Below, in pieces: positions 12,627 through 20,537 of a DNA stretch of 20,537 bases; positions within the stretch are counted from its first letter, which is position 1; the number at the start of each line of letters is the position of its first letter. The notes beneath the pieces are model-generated. The model searched no databases and had not been told where the DNA came from. It worked only from the letters and a program-made list of their open reading frames with translations. The position numbers and the translations under genes are program-made. This stretch comes from an uncultured Neisseria sp. (GTDB lineage Bacteria > Pseudomonadota > Gammaproteobacteria > Burkholderiales > Neisseriaceae): contig CALFOA010000178.1 in assembly GCA_937919795.1 (NCBI GenBank), positions 1-20,537 on the forward strand, in the 5' to 3' direction.

Positions 12627-14477
12627 TTATGCTAAAGCTTCCTGTACCGCACGATGGGCTTCATCTACCGCGCCTTGCAAATACGGCATCCAGCCCACAT
12701 CGCTACCGGCCATAAAGATATTGCCGATCGGCTGCTGCATGGCGTGGGTGGTTTTCTCGGTTGCCGCGTCGCTATCCCATAAAGTAGTCTGCTCGTAGCT
12801 GTAGCCGTGCCCCCAGCGGTTGAGGGTAAGTTCTACCAGCATATCGTCGAAGTTTTCTCCGGCCAACGAGTAGAGCTCGCGCATTTGGGTAAATAATTGG
12901 TTTTTCAAGTCATCATATTGTTGGGCAAACAGCTTGCGGCGGCCGCTGCGGTATTTATCGCGTGCGGTGGCACCTTCGAAATCGGTGGCGATGCGCACTG
13001 CGTGTACGATAATTGGCTCGTCCGGGCTTTTCGGTGCTTCGTAGCCGCCGATATTGACCGGGTCATCCAATTGTACTAGGCAATAAGGCGATTCAGGTGC
13101 GTACAGTGAATAAACGCCGAGCTTCTTGAAGGCTTGTGCATTTTTCATCAGCATTTTGGCGTACAGCATCGGCACTTTTACGCCGGTGAGCTCGGCTTCT
13201 TTTTGTTGTGTACGCATCTGCGGCACGATGCGGGCGGCTAGGGTACTGTGGCCGGCAAAAATACATTTTTTCGCCTGCACTTGCACCAAACCTTCGCTGC
13301 CGTGTTTCAGATAGGCTACGGCCACCCCTTCGTTATTGTTTTCAGCCAACAGCGCGGTGCTGTTCAAGCGAATGCGTACCGGATTATCCGATAGATCAAG
13401 CTGCTTATAATCGAACTTGGCCAATACGATGTCTTCCATGGTGTTGCCCGGCGCGATGCCCGGAATCAGCTTGCGTACCAGTAAACGGGCAACAGAAGCA
13501 TTGCCGTCGGGGAAGTGGTAGATATACGGTTCTTCTTCACTATCTTCTTCAGGTAAACCGAGATTTTGTACGCCCGGGTAGCCTTCGCCCAAGGCATCGG
13601 TAACAGACAGCGCGTTAATGGGGTGTCCCCAGTATTCCGAGCTCAAGTCTTTCAGATAGTCCAGCGCATCGGCGGGTAGTTTCACGGTGTCTTTTAGGAA
13701 ATCGTAATAACTGGTGGTTTCGGCGAATTCTAAACGTTGGCGTTTTTTCATGCCTTTCAGATAATCGGTTTCATCGGTATACAGCTTCACCAAGGCCTGT
13801 TTACCTGCTTCTGAGAGCGGGAATTGATTGATAATACCTTCGGCTTCTTCTTCGCCTGCTTCCAGCAAACCGGGCACTACTGCGGCTTTGCCAAATGCCG
13901 CAGCAGTAAAGAAAGCGCCTTTTTTCAGTTGCCAGTCTTTGGAATATAAATCTTGGGCGAAATATTGCTCGAATTTTGTATAGTCCACACCAAGGTTTTC
14001 CAGCAATGCGAGAGCTTCTTTGGAATAAGTGGTTTTGGGTGAATCGATCGATTCGCTGCCGCCGTAAGTGATGAAGGTGCGGTTGTTGTAGTTAAATTCA
14101 TTGCGCTTGGCATGGCCGCCGAAGTCGTCGTGATTGTCGAGAATCAACACTTTGGCGTCAGGGCGCTTTTGGCGGTAAAGATAGGCGGCGGTTAAGCCGC
14201 TGAGGCCGCCACCGATGACTACTAAATCATAGTGTTCGCTGGCATTGCCGGGCAGGCTATAAGATTTGCCTTGCAGCGCTGCACTGTGTGCGCCAGCTTG
14301 GCTGCCGTCGTGGTTGCCGCGCAGGCCGGTGAGGGCTGGCGGGTAATAAGTTTTGGCGACGTTTTCCGGTTGTGCGGGGCGGTAGGGTTTGTCGATACAG
14401 GCGCTGAACAGCAAACTGCCTGTTAGTGCTGCTGAGCCTTGTAAAAAATGGCGACGGGATACTTTATTGTGTTTCAT
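12627..14477 (-). CDS. Tat-exported FAD oxidoreductase, spermidine dehydrogenase-like
   Basis: 616 residues. The N-terminus has the twin-arginine motif SRRHFLQG (residues 7-14), a hydrophobic stretch, and FSAC at 24-27, which could serve as a lipobox. FAD binding is shown by VVIGGGLSGLTAAYLY (about 87-102), then ILDNHDDFGGHAKRNEF, and near the C-terminus GNIFMAGSDVGWMPYLQGAVDEAHRA, the usual FAD-closing motif of amine oxidase-type flavoproteins. Length, Tat signal and the NHDDFGGHAKRNEF block resemble Pseudomonas spermidine dehydrogenase (SpdH) as I remember it. The reaction would be oxidation of a polyamine in the periplasm; the substrate is inference. It is alone on its strand between two terminators. 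Confidence 0.8.
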   Translation of the reverse strand: MKHNKVSRRHFLQGSAALTGSLLFSACIDKPYRPAQPENVAKTYYPPALTGLRGNHDGSQAGAHSAALQGKSYSLPGNASEHYDLVVIGGGLSGLTAAYLYRQKRPDAKVLILDNHDDFGGHAKRNEFNYNNRTFITYGGSESIDSPKTTYSKEALALLENLGVDYTKFEQYFAQDLYSKDWQLKKGAFFTAAAFGKAAVVPGLLEAGEEEAEGIINQFPLSEAGKQALVKLYTDETDYLKGMKKRQRLEFAETTSYYDFLKDTVKLPADALDYLKDLSSEYWGHPINALSVTDALGEGYPGVQNLGLPEEDSEEEPYIYHFPDGNASVARLLVRKLIPGIAPGNTMEDIVLAKFDYKQLDLSDNPVRIRLNSTALLAENNNEGVAVAYLKHGSEGLVQVQAKKCIFAGHSTLAARIVPQMRTQQKEAELTGVKVPMLYAKMLMKNAQAFKKLGVYSLYAPESPYCLVQLDDPVNIGGYEAPKSPDEPIIVHAVRIATDFEGATARDKYRSGRRKLFAQQYDDLKNQLFTQMRELYSLAGENFDDMLVELTLNRWGHGYSYEQTTLWDSDAATEKTTHAMQQPIGNIFMAGSDVGWMPYLQGAVDEAHRAVQEALA

Positions 14478-14543
14478 TTGAGTTCTGCTTTAGTTGTTGA
14501 ATAATATGGTGTATTAACTATAGTAGCCAGTAGAGGTAGAGTT

Positions 14544-14569
14544 TTTATGGCCCTGACCGTAGCCATAAA
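14544..14569. other. Inverted repeat upstream of the oxidoreductase gene
   Basis: TTTATGGC and GCCATAAA with a 10-base spacer, 67 bases upstream of the minus-strand start. It has a T run only on the plus strand, where no gene needs it. Purpose unclear. Nothing else is recognised in 14478-14620. Confidence 0.3.
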
Positions 14570-14623
14570 TTTTTAGTTAGGTACTGTGGCTGATTTTATG
14601 TGTCAACTAACCGTAAACACATA

Positions 14624-14656
14624 AAACAGCGGCGGATAATACCGCCATCCGCCGCT
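14624..14656 (-). terminator. Terminator of ilvD
   Basis: A 10-bp GC-rich stem (AGCGGCGGAT with ATCCGCCGCT, 9-base loop) followed on the minus strand by GTTTTAT, 27 bases after the ilvD stop. Confidence 0.8.
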
Positions 14657-14682
14657 TGGTTAATCACCAGCAGACAAGCAAA

Positions 14683-16539
14683 TTACTCTACCTGGCTTAC
14701 ATCGCGCACCGCGCCGGTGTCGGCGGAAGTGGTCATCGCCGCGTAGGCACGCAGAGCGGCGGAAACATGGCGTTCACGGTTAACCGGTTTCCACGCTTTC
14801 GCACCGCGTGCTTCCATTTCGGCACGGCGTTTGGCTAATTCTTCATCAGTAACCGCCAAGCGGATACTGCGGTTGGGGATGTCGATTTCCACGGTATCGC
14901 CTTCCTGCACCAAGCCGATGGCACCGCCTTCAGCCGCTTCGGGCGAAACGTGGCCGATGCTCAAGCCGGAAGTGCCGCCGGAGAAACGACCGTCGGTGAG
15001 CAAGGCGCACTCTTTGCCCAAGCCTTTGGATTTCAGGTAGCTGGTGGGGTACAGCATTTCCTGCATACCGGGGCCGCCTTTGGGGCCTTCGTAGCGGATA
15101 ATCACAATATCACCGGCCACGATTTGGTTGTCGAGAATACCGGCTACCGCATCGTCTTGGCTTTCAAACACGCGGGCGCGGCCGGTGAATTTCAGGATAC
15201 TGTCGTCCACGCCGGCGGTTTTCACTACGCAGCCGCGCTCGGCGATGTTGCCAAACAATACGGCCAAGCCACCGTCTTGCGAGTAGGCGTGTTCTTTGCT
15301 GCGGATACAGCCGTTTTCGCGGTCTAAATCCAGGCTCGGCCATTGGCGGTTTTGCGAGAAGGCTTGGGTGGTGCGCACGCCGCCGGGGGCGGCTTTATAA
15401 CGAGCATGAGCGGCTTCGTTGGCGGGGTTCATTACATCCCATTGCGCTAACGCGTCTTTCAAGGTGGGTGCGTGTACGGTGGAAACATGGGTTTGCAAGC
15501 AACCGGCGCGGTCGAGTTCGGCCAAAATACCCATCACACCACCGGCGCGGTGTACGTCTTCCATATGGTATTTCTGGGTAGCGGGCGCGACTTTGCACAA
15601 GCACGGCACTTGGCGGCTGATGCGGTCGATGTCGGCCATTTTGAAATCGACTTCGGCTTCGTTGGCGGCGGCCAGCAGGTGCAAAACGGTGTTGGTAGAA
15701 CCGCCCATTGCCACGTCCAAACTCATGGCGTTTTCAAATGCGGCTTTAGTGGCAATATTGCGCGGCAATACGCTGGCGTCGTCTTGCTCGTAATAACGCT
15801 TGGTGATTTCCACAATCAAGCGGCCGGCTTCAAGGAACAATTCTTTGCGGCCGGCGTGGGTGGCCAGCAGCGAGCCGTTGCCCGGCAGCGACAAGCCCAA
15901 GGCTTCGGTGAGGCAGTTCATTGAGTTGGCGGTAAACATGCCCGAGCAAGAGCCGCAGGTTGGGCAGGCGGAGCGCTCAACTTGAGTAACTCGTTCATCA
16001 GATATCGTGTCGTCACCCGCTTCAATCATCGCATCAATCAAATCCAGCTTGCGCTCATCGACGATATTGGCCACGCCGATCACTTTGCCCGCTTCCATCG
16101 GGCCGCCGGATACAAATACGGTGGGAATGTTCAGGCGCATGGCGGCCATCAGCATCCCCGGCGTGATCTTGTCGCAGTTGGAAATGCACACCAGCGCATC
16201 GGCGCAGTGGGCGTTCACCATGTATTCCACGCTGTCGGCAATCAAATCGCGGCTGGGCAGCGAATACAGCATACCGCTGTGCCCCATCGCAATGCCGTCG
16301 TCCACCGCGATGGTGTTGAACTCTTTGGCCAAACCGCCGGCTTTTTCAATCTCGCGCGCCACCATTTGGCCCAAATCGTGCAGATGCACATGGCCGGGTA
16401 CGAATTGGGTAAACGAGTTGGCAATGGCAATAATCGGTTTGCCGAAATCTTCGTCGGTCACACCGGTGGCACGCCACAAAGCGCGCGCACCGGCCATATT
16501 GCGGCCGTGGGTAGAGGTTTTGGAACGGTAGGCTGGCAT
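14683..16539 (-). CDS. ilvD: Dihydroxy-acid dehydratase IlvD
   Basis: 618 residues, the E. coli-type length. The start [22 protein letters not shown] is conserved. Asp81 (VDDGIAMG) and Lys124 with Cys122 in [11 protein letters not shown] mark the Mg2+ and cluster site; Cys195 lies in [18 protein letters not shown], and the catalytic loop [20 protein letters not shown] is near the C-terminus. The enzyme dehydrates 2,3-dihydroxy acids to the 2-keto acid precursors of valine, leucine and isoleucine, using an Fe-S cluster. AAGGAA lies 8 bases before the ATG. It is a single gene here, divergent from lgt, with no other ilv gene in the window. Confidence 0.97.
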   Translation of the reverse strand: MPAYRSKTSTHGRNMAGARALWRATGVTDEDFGKPIIAIANSFTQFVPGHVHLHDLGQMVAREIEKAGGLAKEFNTIAVDDGIAMGHSGMLYSLPSRDLIADSVEYMVNAHCADALVCISNCDKITPGMLMAAMRLNIPTVFVSGGPMEAGKVIGVANIVDERKLDLIDAMIEAGDDTISDERVTQVERSACPTCGSCSGMFTANSMNCLTEALGLSLPGNGSLLATHAGRKELFLEAGRLIVEITKRYYEQDDASVLPRNIATKAAFENAMSLDVAMGGSTNTVLHLLAAANEAEVDFKMADIDRISRQVPCLCKVAPATQKYHMEDVHRAGGVMGILAELDRAGCLQTHVSTVHAPTLKDALAQWDVMNPANEAAHARYKAAPGGVRTTQAFSQNRQWPSLDLDRENGCIRSKEHAYSQDGGLAVLFGNIAERGCVVKTAGVDDSILKFTGRARVFESQDDAVAGILDNQIVAGDIVIIRYEGPKGGPGMQEMLYPTSYLKSKGLGKECALLTDGRFSGGTSGLSIGHVSPEAAEGGAIGLVQEGDTVEIDIPNRSIRLAVTDEELAKRRAEMEARGAKAWKPVNRERHVSAALRAYAAMTTSADTGAVRDVSQVE

Positions 16540-16591
16540 GGTTAGATTCCTTTAAGATGAGTAGTTAGTAGAGTTTTGACAATGTATGCTG

Positions 16592-16619
16592 ATAATACTC
16601 TTTAAAATTAGTAGTCCAA
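16592..16619 (-). promoter_or_regulatory. Possible promoter of ilvD
   Basis: On the minus strand TTGGAC, a 16-base spacer and TATTAT, about 50 bases before the start. The -35 match is partial. Confidence 0.35.
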
Positions 16620-16627
16620 ACAAATAA

Positions 16628-16639
16628 TGCCTGTCTGAA
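16628..16639 (+). repeat. DNA uptake sequence in ilvD-lgt divergent region
   Basis: Single exact copy, unpaired, just upstream of the possible ilvD promoter. Confidence 0.85.
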
Positions 16640-16693
16640 AAGATAAGAGTGATGAATGTTAATTGCATTATTCTATACCAAAGCTTACATTTC

Positions 16694-16707
16694 TTCTAGA
16701 ACTAGAA
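16694..16707. promoter_or_regulatory. Palindrome TTCTAG-AA-CTAGAA in divergent region
   Basis: 6-bp inverted arms with a 2-base spacer, 35 bases upstream of the lgt -10. It could be an operator; no known regulator is recognised. Confidence 0.25.
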
Positions 16708-16741
16708 TGCTACTCTATTCGGCAGAGCGGGTGCTTTCTTG

Positions 16742-16747
16742 TATAAT
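16742..16747 (+). promoter_or_regulatory. -10 element of lgt
   Basis: Perfect TATAAT 45 bases before the lgt ATG. No good -35 at 16-18 bases (TTCGGC at 18), so strength is uncertain. Confidence 0.45.
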
Positions 16748-16792
16748 GCGGCGCTTATCGCCGTATTTATTTATCTATAAGGCAGAACGATT

Positions 16793-17647
16793 ATGCTGAT
16801 TCACCCCCAATTCGACCCCATTGCCGTTTCACTCGGCCCGCTCGCCATTCACTGGTATGCGTTGAGCTATATTCTGGCTTTTTTCTTATTTATCGTGCTT
16901 GGACGCTACCGCATCAAAGCAGGCGGCACCCTGTTCACCAAAGAAATGCTGGACGATTTGCTGACTTGGGGCATCCTCGGTGTGATCCTTGGTGGGCGAA
17001 TTGGCTACGTGCTGTTTTATCAATTGGATGTCTATATGGCCAACCCACTGAATATCTTAAAAGTATGGGAAGGCGGCATGTCGTTCCACGGCGGATTTCT
17101 CGGCGTATTGGCCGCGATGTGGCTGTTTGCCAAACGTCGCGGATTGGGTTTCTGGCAGGTAATGGATTTTGTCGCACCGCTGGTGCCGCTGGGTTTGGCT
17201 TCAGGCCGTATCGGTAACTTTATCAACGGCGAATTGTGGGGAAGGGTAACCGAACCGACCAAATTCTGGGCAATGGGTTTTCCGCAGGCCAATTATGAAG
17301 ATTTGCCATTAGCTGCTTCTAATCCGCAATACGCCGCATGGTTTTCACAATTCGGTATGCTACCGCGCCATCCTTCGCAGTTATACCAATTTGCGTTGGA
17401 AGGTATTACCTTATTTATCATCGTATGGCTGTTTTCTAAGAAGCCGCGCCCAACCGGTCAAGTGGCCATGGTGTTTTTGGCGGGCTACGGGATTTTCCGC
17501 TTTATCGCTGAATACGCTCGCCAACCGGATGAACAGTTGGGATTGCTGACCTTAGGTTTATCAATGGGGCAATGGCTGAGTTTGCCGATGATTATTCTGG
17601 GGGTAATCGGTTTTGTTTATTTCGGCAAACGAAATCAAACGGTTTGA
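16793..17647 (+). CDS. lgt: Prolipoprotein diacylglyceryl transferase Lgt
   Basis: 284 residues with about seven membrane helices. Lgt motifs are intact: the N-terminal [18 protein letters not shown], His99 in [11 protein letters not shown], and the signature [14 protein letters not shown] with Arg139, Asn142 and Glu147, equivalent to H103, R143, N146 and E151 of E. coli. It transfers diacylglycerol from phosphatidylglycerol to the lipobox cysteine of exported lipoproteins, the first step of their maturation in the inner membrane. AAGG lies about 10 bases before the ATG. A strong DUS hairpin ends it, so it is probably transcribed separately from the downstream ligase. Confidence 0.97.
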   Translation: MLIHPQFDPIAVSLGPLAIHWYALSYILAFFLFIVLGRYRIKAGGTLFTKEMLDDLLTWGILGVILGGRIGYVLFYQLDVYMANPLNILKVWEGGMSFHGGFLGVLAAMWLFAKRRGLGFWQVMDFVAPLVPLGLASGRIGNFINGELWGRVTEPTKFWAMGFPQANYEDLPLAASNPQYAAWFSQFGMLPRHPSQLYQFALEGITLFIIVWLFSKKPRPTGQVAMVFLAGYGIFRFIAEYARQPDEQLGLLTLGLSMGQWLSLPMIILGVIGFVYFGKRNQTV

Positions 17648-17657
17648 ATAAACTAAG

Positions 17658-17697
17658 AAAATGCCTGTCTGAAAAAACTTTCAGACAGGCATTTTTT
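17658..17697 (+). terminator. DUS-pair terminator of lgt
   Basis: Inverted exact DUS copies (17662-17673 and 17680-17691) within a 17-bp perfect stem, loop AAAC, followed by six T. It starts 11 bases after the lgt stop. Confidence 0.9.
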
Positions 17698-17770
17698 ATC
17701 AATAAAGATTGCAGCAAAACTAATAAAATAAGATACTATAAATTAAATTATCAAATCAAAAGGGGAAAAC

Positions 17771-18574
17771 ATGAAAATCCTAATGGCAGCCGCCTGTTGG
17801 CTGCCGCTGGCCTGTTTGGCCGCACCATCTTTGATGTTGGCGCAAGAATATCGCCAACAAAATGTAGCAGGCTGGCTGATGAGCGAAAAACTCGACGGCG
17901 TGCGCGCCTATTGGGATGGCAAACAGCTAATCAGCCGCCAAGGCTATCCGTTCACTCCGCCGCCGGGCTTTACCCACAATTTCCCGCCTTATCCGCTGGA
18001 TGGTGAGCTGTACCGCAAGCGGGGCGATTTTGAAAATCTTTCTGCTACCGTTCGCAAGCACAACGGCGATTGGCAAGGCATAAAACTGCATGTGTTTGAC
18101 GTACCCAAAGCCGCCGGCAGCCTAGATAAACGCTTGGCCGTGATACAAGAGCGCATGCAATGGTTTCCCGCCAATATCGAAGTGATTGAGCAAATCCCGG
18201 TAAAGCATTTTTCCGAAGCAGAGGCTTATCTGAACGAAATCGTAGCAGGCGGCGGCGAAGGCGTAATTTTGCGCAATCCTAATGCGCCTTATGCAAGCGG
18301 CCGCAGCAGCGATTATTTGAAATTGAAACCACAGCAAGACGCCGAATGTACCGTTACCAAACATCATGAAGGCAAAGGCAAATACACCGGAAAGCTGGGC
18401 GCTGTTGGTTGCCGCAATGAACACGGCGAATTTAAAATCGGCAGCGGTTTCAAAGATGCTGAACGCGATCAACCGCCGCCCATCGGTGCGGTAATCACTT
18501 ATCGCCACCGCGGTTTTACCGAAAAAGGTTTGCCGAGATTCGCCACTTATTTGCGGATGCGCAGCGATCGTTAA
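17771..18574 (+). CDS. Exported ATP-dependent DNA ligase (LigE type)
   Basis: 267 residues. A signal peptide (MKILMAAACWLPLACLAAP) is followed by a minimal ligase: motif I EKLDGVRA with the adenylated Lys40, LDGELY, the strand HVFDVP, EGVILRN (motif IV) and YLKLKP (motif V), then an OB-fold ending at the C-terminus. There is no additional DNA-binding domain, as in Lig E enzymes of Neisseria and Haemophilus. It seals nicks in duplex DNA using ATP. The signal suggests action in the periplasm, where roles in DNA uptake or extracellular DNA have been proposed for the family. AGGGG lies 6 bases before the ATG. Cys15 is not in a good lipobox (Pro at -3), so it is probably not a lipoprotein. Confidence 0.92.
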   Translation: MKILMAAACWLPLACLAAPSLMLAQEYRQQNVAGWLMSEKLDGVRAYWDGKQLISRQGYPFTPPPGFTHNFPPYPLDGELYRKRGDFENLSATVRKHNGDWQGIKLHVFDVPKAAGSLDKRLAVIQERMQWFPANIEVIEQIPVKHFSEAEAYLNEIVAGGGEGVILRNPNAPYASGRSSDYLKLKPQQDAECTVTKHHEGKGKYTGKLGAVGCRNEHGEFKIGSGFKDAERDQPPPIGAVITYRHRGFTEKGLPRFATYLRMRSDR

Positions 18575-18584
18575 ATTTTAGGGA

Positions 18585-18611
18585 AGGGCGCAATAGTCAC
18601 TATTTTGCCTT
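18585..18611 (+). terminator. Imperfect hairpin after the ligase gene
   Basis: AGGGCGCAATAG folds on CTATTTTGCCT with one mismatch and wobbles, followed by TTATC. A weak first terminator for the ligase, 10 bases after its stop; a DUS hairpin follows. Confidence 0.4.
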
Positions 18612-18623
18612 TTATCTCAAAAA

Positions 18624-18664
18624 ATGCCTGTCTGAAAGAATGTTCAATTCTTTCAGACAGGCAT
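18624..18664. terminator. DUS-pair hairpin between ligase and ABC importer genes
   Basis: Exact DUS copies at 18625-18636 and 18652-18663 extended to an 18-bp perfect stem with loop GTTCA. The minus strand continues into a T6 run, so it best ends the ABC transporter operon; it also blocks read-through from the ligase. Confidence 0.85.
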
Positions 18665-18687
18665 CGTTTATTCCATCAAAACTTCAG

Positions 18688-19437
18688 TTAAACAGAACGT
18701 ATCTGCTGCAAAAAGCTTCTGGTGCGCTCGTGCTGCGGGTCGCGGAATAACTGCTCGGGCGAGCCTTGTTCCACAATCACGCCGCCGTCCATCACCACCA
18801 CTTTATCCGCCGCTTCCATCGCGAATTTGATTTCATGGGTCACCACAATCATGGTCCAACCCTCGCTTGCCAAGGCTTTCATGGTGTTGAGGATGTCCTG
18901 CACCAATTCCGGATCGAGCGCGGAAGTCGGTTCATCAAACAGCATCAAATCCGGTTCCAGTGCCAAAGCGCGCACAATGCCCACCCGCTGTTGCTGGCCG
19001 CCGGAAAGCTGGTGCGGATAAAGCTCTGCCTTATCCGCCAAGCCGACTTTGTCCAACAAACGCATCGCCGTTTCTTTAGCCTGTTGCGGCGTTTTGCCTT
19101 GCACCACCAGCAAGCCTTCCATAATGTTTTCGGCAGCGGTTTTATGCGGGAACAAATTGTATTGCTGGAACACCATGCCGGATTTTCGGCGCAACGCCAG
19201 TATGGTTTTCTTATCCGGCTTGCGGGAAAAATCAACCGTTAACGGCGCCGCTCCGTCGAAGCGGATGATGCCTTGCTCCGGCACTTCCAGCGCATTTAAA
19301 CAACGCAGCAAAGTGGTTTTACCGGAGCCGGAAGGCCCCAGAATCACCACCACCTGGCCTTTTTCTACATCCAAATCCACCCCGCGCAAAATAGTATGCG
19401 CACCAAAGGTTTTATGGATATCACGAATTTCAATCAT
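18688..19437 (-). CDS. Amino-acid ABC transporter ATPase (cystine TcyN-like)
   Basis: 249 residues from MIEIRDIHKTF. The frame runs 29 residues further upstream, but that part overlaps the permease gene, and AGGAAGG before this ATG supports the shorter start. Walker A GPSGSGKTT (34-42), the Q-loop FQQYNLFPH, signature LSGGQQQR, Walker B LMLFDEPTSALD and the switch VTHE are all intact. The protein belongs to the polar amino-acid uptake group (GlnQ/HisP/TcyN) and powers import with the permease upstream. The gap to the permease stop is 11 bases. Overall likeness to E. coli TcyN suggests cystine, which is inference. Confidence 0.93.
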   Translation of the reverse strand: MIEIRDIHKTFGAHTILRGVDLDVEKGQVVVILGPSGSGKTTLLRCLNALEVPEQGIIRFDGAAPLTVDFSRKPDKKTILALRRKSGMVFQQYNLFPHKTAAENIMEGLLVVQGKTPQQAKETAMRLLDKVGLADKAELYPHQLSGGQQQRVGIVRALALEPDLMLFDEPTSALDPELVQDILNTMKALASEGWTMIVVTHEIKFAMEAADKVVVMDGGVIVEQGSPEQLFRDPQHERTRSFLQQIRSV

Positions 19438-19448
19438 CGCCTTCCTTC

Positions 19449-20165
19449 CTATCTGGCCACATAACGGTCTAAGCGGGTTTCGATTCTCGCCTGCAGGAAA
19501 AATAACACCCAACAGAAGCACCAATATACTAGCCCCGCCAGAATATAAACCGGCAGAAAGTCGTAGGCACTGTTGGCTACTTGCTGCGCCACTCGGAACA
19601 ATTCGGTCACCGTTACCACCGATGCGAGCGAGGTGTCTTTAAACAGGCTGATAAAGGTATTGCTCAGCGGCGGCACCGAAACGCGGAATGCCTGCGGCGC
19701 GATAATGCGGCGGAAGGTTTGCAGATAAGTCATCCCCACCGAATAACCGGCTTCCCATTGCCCTTTGGGTACGGAAAGAATCGCCGCTCGGATGGTTTCC
19801 GAAGCATAAGCACCGATATTGAGCGAAAAGCCGATGATGGCGGCCGGAATCGGGTCGATAAAAATCCCTATCGCCGGCAGGCCGTAAAACACAATGGAAA
19901 TCTGCACCAGCATCGGCGTGCCGCGTATTACCGAAATATAGATTTTGGCTAACTGCAACGCAATGCGATGCCACCAGCCGTTCACCGGCGTCACCCGCAG
20001 CAGCGCCACCAGCACCGCAATCACCATTCCGCAGATAAACGAAGCAATCGCCAGCGGCACAGACACCAGAAAGCCGGCCTTCACCATCGGCCAAAACGCG
20101 CTGATTACCAAATCAGCGCGCGCTTCACTCATAAACGGCAGCGAGGCCAGCAGATCATTTAACAC
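19449..20165 (-). CDS. Amino-acid ABC transporter permease (cystine TcyL-like)
   Basis: 239 residues from a GTG start at 20165. Other choices are a GTG at 20192, which would overlap the binding-protein gene by 38 bases, and an ATG at 20132. LLASLPFM after the chosen start looks like part of the protein. There are about five membrane helices. The block YISVIRGTPMLVQISIVFYG and the loop GYSVGMTYLQTFRRIIAPQA (the EAA motif that touches the ATPase) define a HisM/GlnP-type permease. DPIPAAIIGFSLNIGAYASE and PPLSNTFISLFKDTSLAS are close to E. coli TcyL as I remember it. It works as a dimer in the inner membrane. Confidence 0.9.
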   Translation of the reverse strand: MLNDLLASLPFMSEARADLVISAFWPMVKAGFLVSVPLAIASFICGMVIAVLVALLRVTPVNGWWHRIALQLAKIYISVIRGTPMLVQISIVFYGLPAIGIFIDPIPAAIIGFSLNIGAYASETIRAAILSVPKGQWEAGYSVGMTYLQTFRRIIAPQAFRVSVPPLSNTFISLFKDTSLASVVTVTELFRVAQQVANSAYDFLPVYILAGLVYWCFCWVLFFLQARIETRLDRYVAR

Positions 20166-20537
20166 TGACGTCGGCACCGAAAAATTCTTCACCCAATTTC
20201 TTCAGCGTACCGTCTTGGCGCAACTCTTCAACGGCGCCGCTGATTTTAGCCAAAGCTTCCTCATTGCCTTTGTTGGCAATAAAGCCCGCGCCTAATTTTT
20301 CTTCAGCAGGTGCCTGCCAAGCGGTTTTCAAGCCGGAATTCGGGTTTTTCTTCATATAGTCCAAAAAGGCCAGTGAATCGTTTAAGGTTAGCTCGGCACG
20401 TTTTTGCTGTACCAACGTCAAAGCCTGCGCCATGCCGTCTACCGGTACGATTTGAGCTTCGGCTTTAGTCGCCATTTCGCCGTAATTGCTGCTCAGGGTT
20501 TGAGCGGCTTTTCGGCCTTTGATATCGGCCAATGTTT
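20155..20537 (-). CDS. Amino-acid ABC transporter binding protein, C-terminal part
   Basis: The frame is open to the window edge, so the N-terminus and signal peptide lie outside; 126 residues are seen. TLADIKGRKAAQTLSSNYGE is the hinge region of family-3 solute-binding proteins, AELTLNDSLAFLDYMKKNP lies in the second lobe, and the end LRQDGTLKKLGEEFFGADVS is like the tail of cystine-binding TcyJ (WFGADVT). It delivers substrate in the periplasm to the permease whose gene overlaps its stop by about 11 bases. The cystine assignment is inferred from likeness. Confidence 0.88.
   Translation of the reverse strand, partial: TLADIKGRKAAQTLSSNYGEMATKAEAQIVPVDGMAQALTLVQQKRAELTLNDSLAFLDYMKKNPNSGLKTAWQAPAEEKLGAGFIANKGNEEALAKISGAVEELRQDGTLKKLGEEFFGADVSVK

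Noticed and set aside
15982..16545. Long plus-strand open frames (187 and 174 codons) opposite ilvD
   Set aside because: Entirely antisense to a perfectly conserved gene, with no recognisable domain and unusual composition; they are shadows of the ilvD codon bias.
19438..19524. 29-residue N-terminal extension of the ABC ATPase
   Set aside because: It overlaps the permease gene and is unlike ABC ATPase N-termini; a strong Shine-Dalgarno precedes the Met at 19437.

Overview
The window looks like a chromosomal segment of a Neisseria-type betaproteobacterium (family Neisseriaceae). The main evidence is a 12-mer, TGCCTGTCTGAA, found 17 times exactly (10 on +, 7 on -) plus one inverted pair with a changed first base. 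It has the form of a Neisseria DNA uptake sequence (DUS). From memory it matches the dialect described for Neisseria wadsworthii and differs from the meningococcal GCCGTCTGAA type. The gene content also fits: ISC assembly genes, a periplasmic minimal DNA ligase, Lgt, IlvD, Cca and a cystine-type ABC importer. I see no rRNA, tRNA, insertion sequence, prophage or CRISPR array.

Layout. 1-312 holds the end of a DUF1841 gene. 338-4641 (minus) is a four-gene transport block: the binding lipoprotein tctC, then tctB, tctA and an AbrB-family membrane protein, with hairpin terminators after tctC and after tctA. 4642-5002 is a non-coding stretch with a candidate plus-strand small RNA and a DUS-bounded repeat. 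5003-7729 (minus) is hscA - DUF2798 - fdx - iscX, the late chaperone and ferredoxin part of Fe-S cluster assembly with a small membrane protein inserted. 7985-9628 (+) is a YfbK-like von Willebrand A lipoprotein. 9761-12133 (minus) is an NfsA-like nitroreductase, a 117-residue protein I do not recognise, and cca. 12321-12542 (+) is a YdcH/DUF465 protein. 12627-14477 (minus) is a Tat-exported FAD oxidoreductase resembling spermidine dehydrogenase, probably a lipoprotein. 14683-16539 (minus) is ilvD, divergent from lgt (16793-17647, +), which is followed by an exported ATP-dependent DNA ligase (17771-18574, +). 18688-20537 (minus) is an amino-acid ABC importer: binding protein (cut by the window end), permease and ATPase.

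How it fits together. Much of the window concerns the envelope and uptake. There are two solute importers (tripartite tricarboxylate and ABC amino acid) and at least three predicted lipoproteins, together with Lgt, the enzyme that lipidates such proteins. The DUS copies and the exported ligase are consistent with natural transformation. DUS copies are mostly paired as inverted repeats at gene ends, where they double as terminators; two single copies lie inside hscA and cca.

Most of the window is ordinary core genome. The most interesting unexplained signals are the candidate sRNA at about 4807-4898, the two related DUS-bounded repeats at 4940-4997 and 9647-9706, the DUF2798 gene inside the isc genes, and the unrecognised gene between the nitroreductase and cca.
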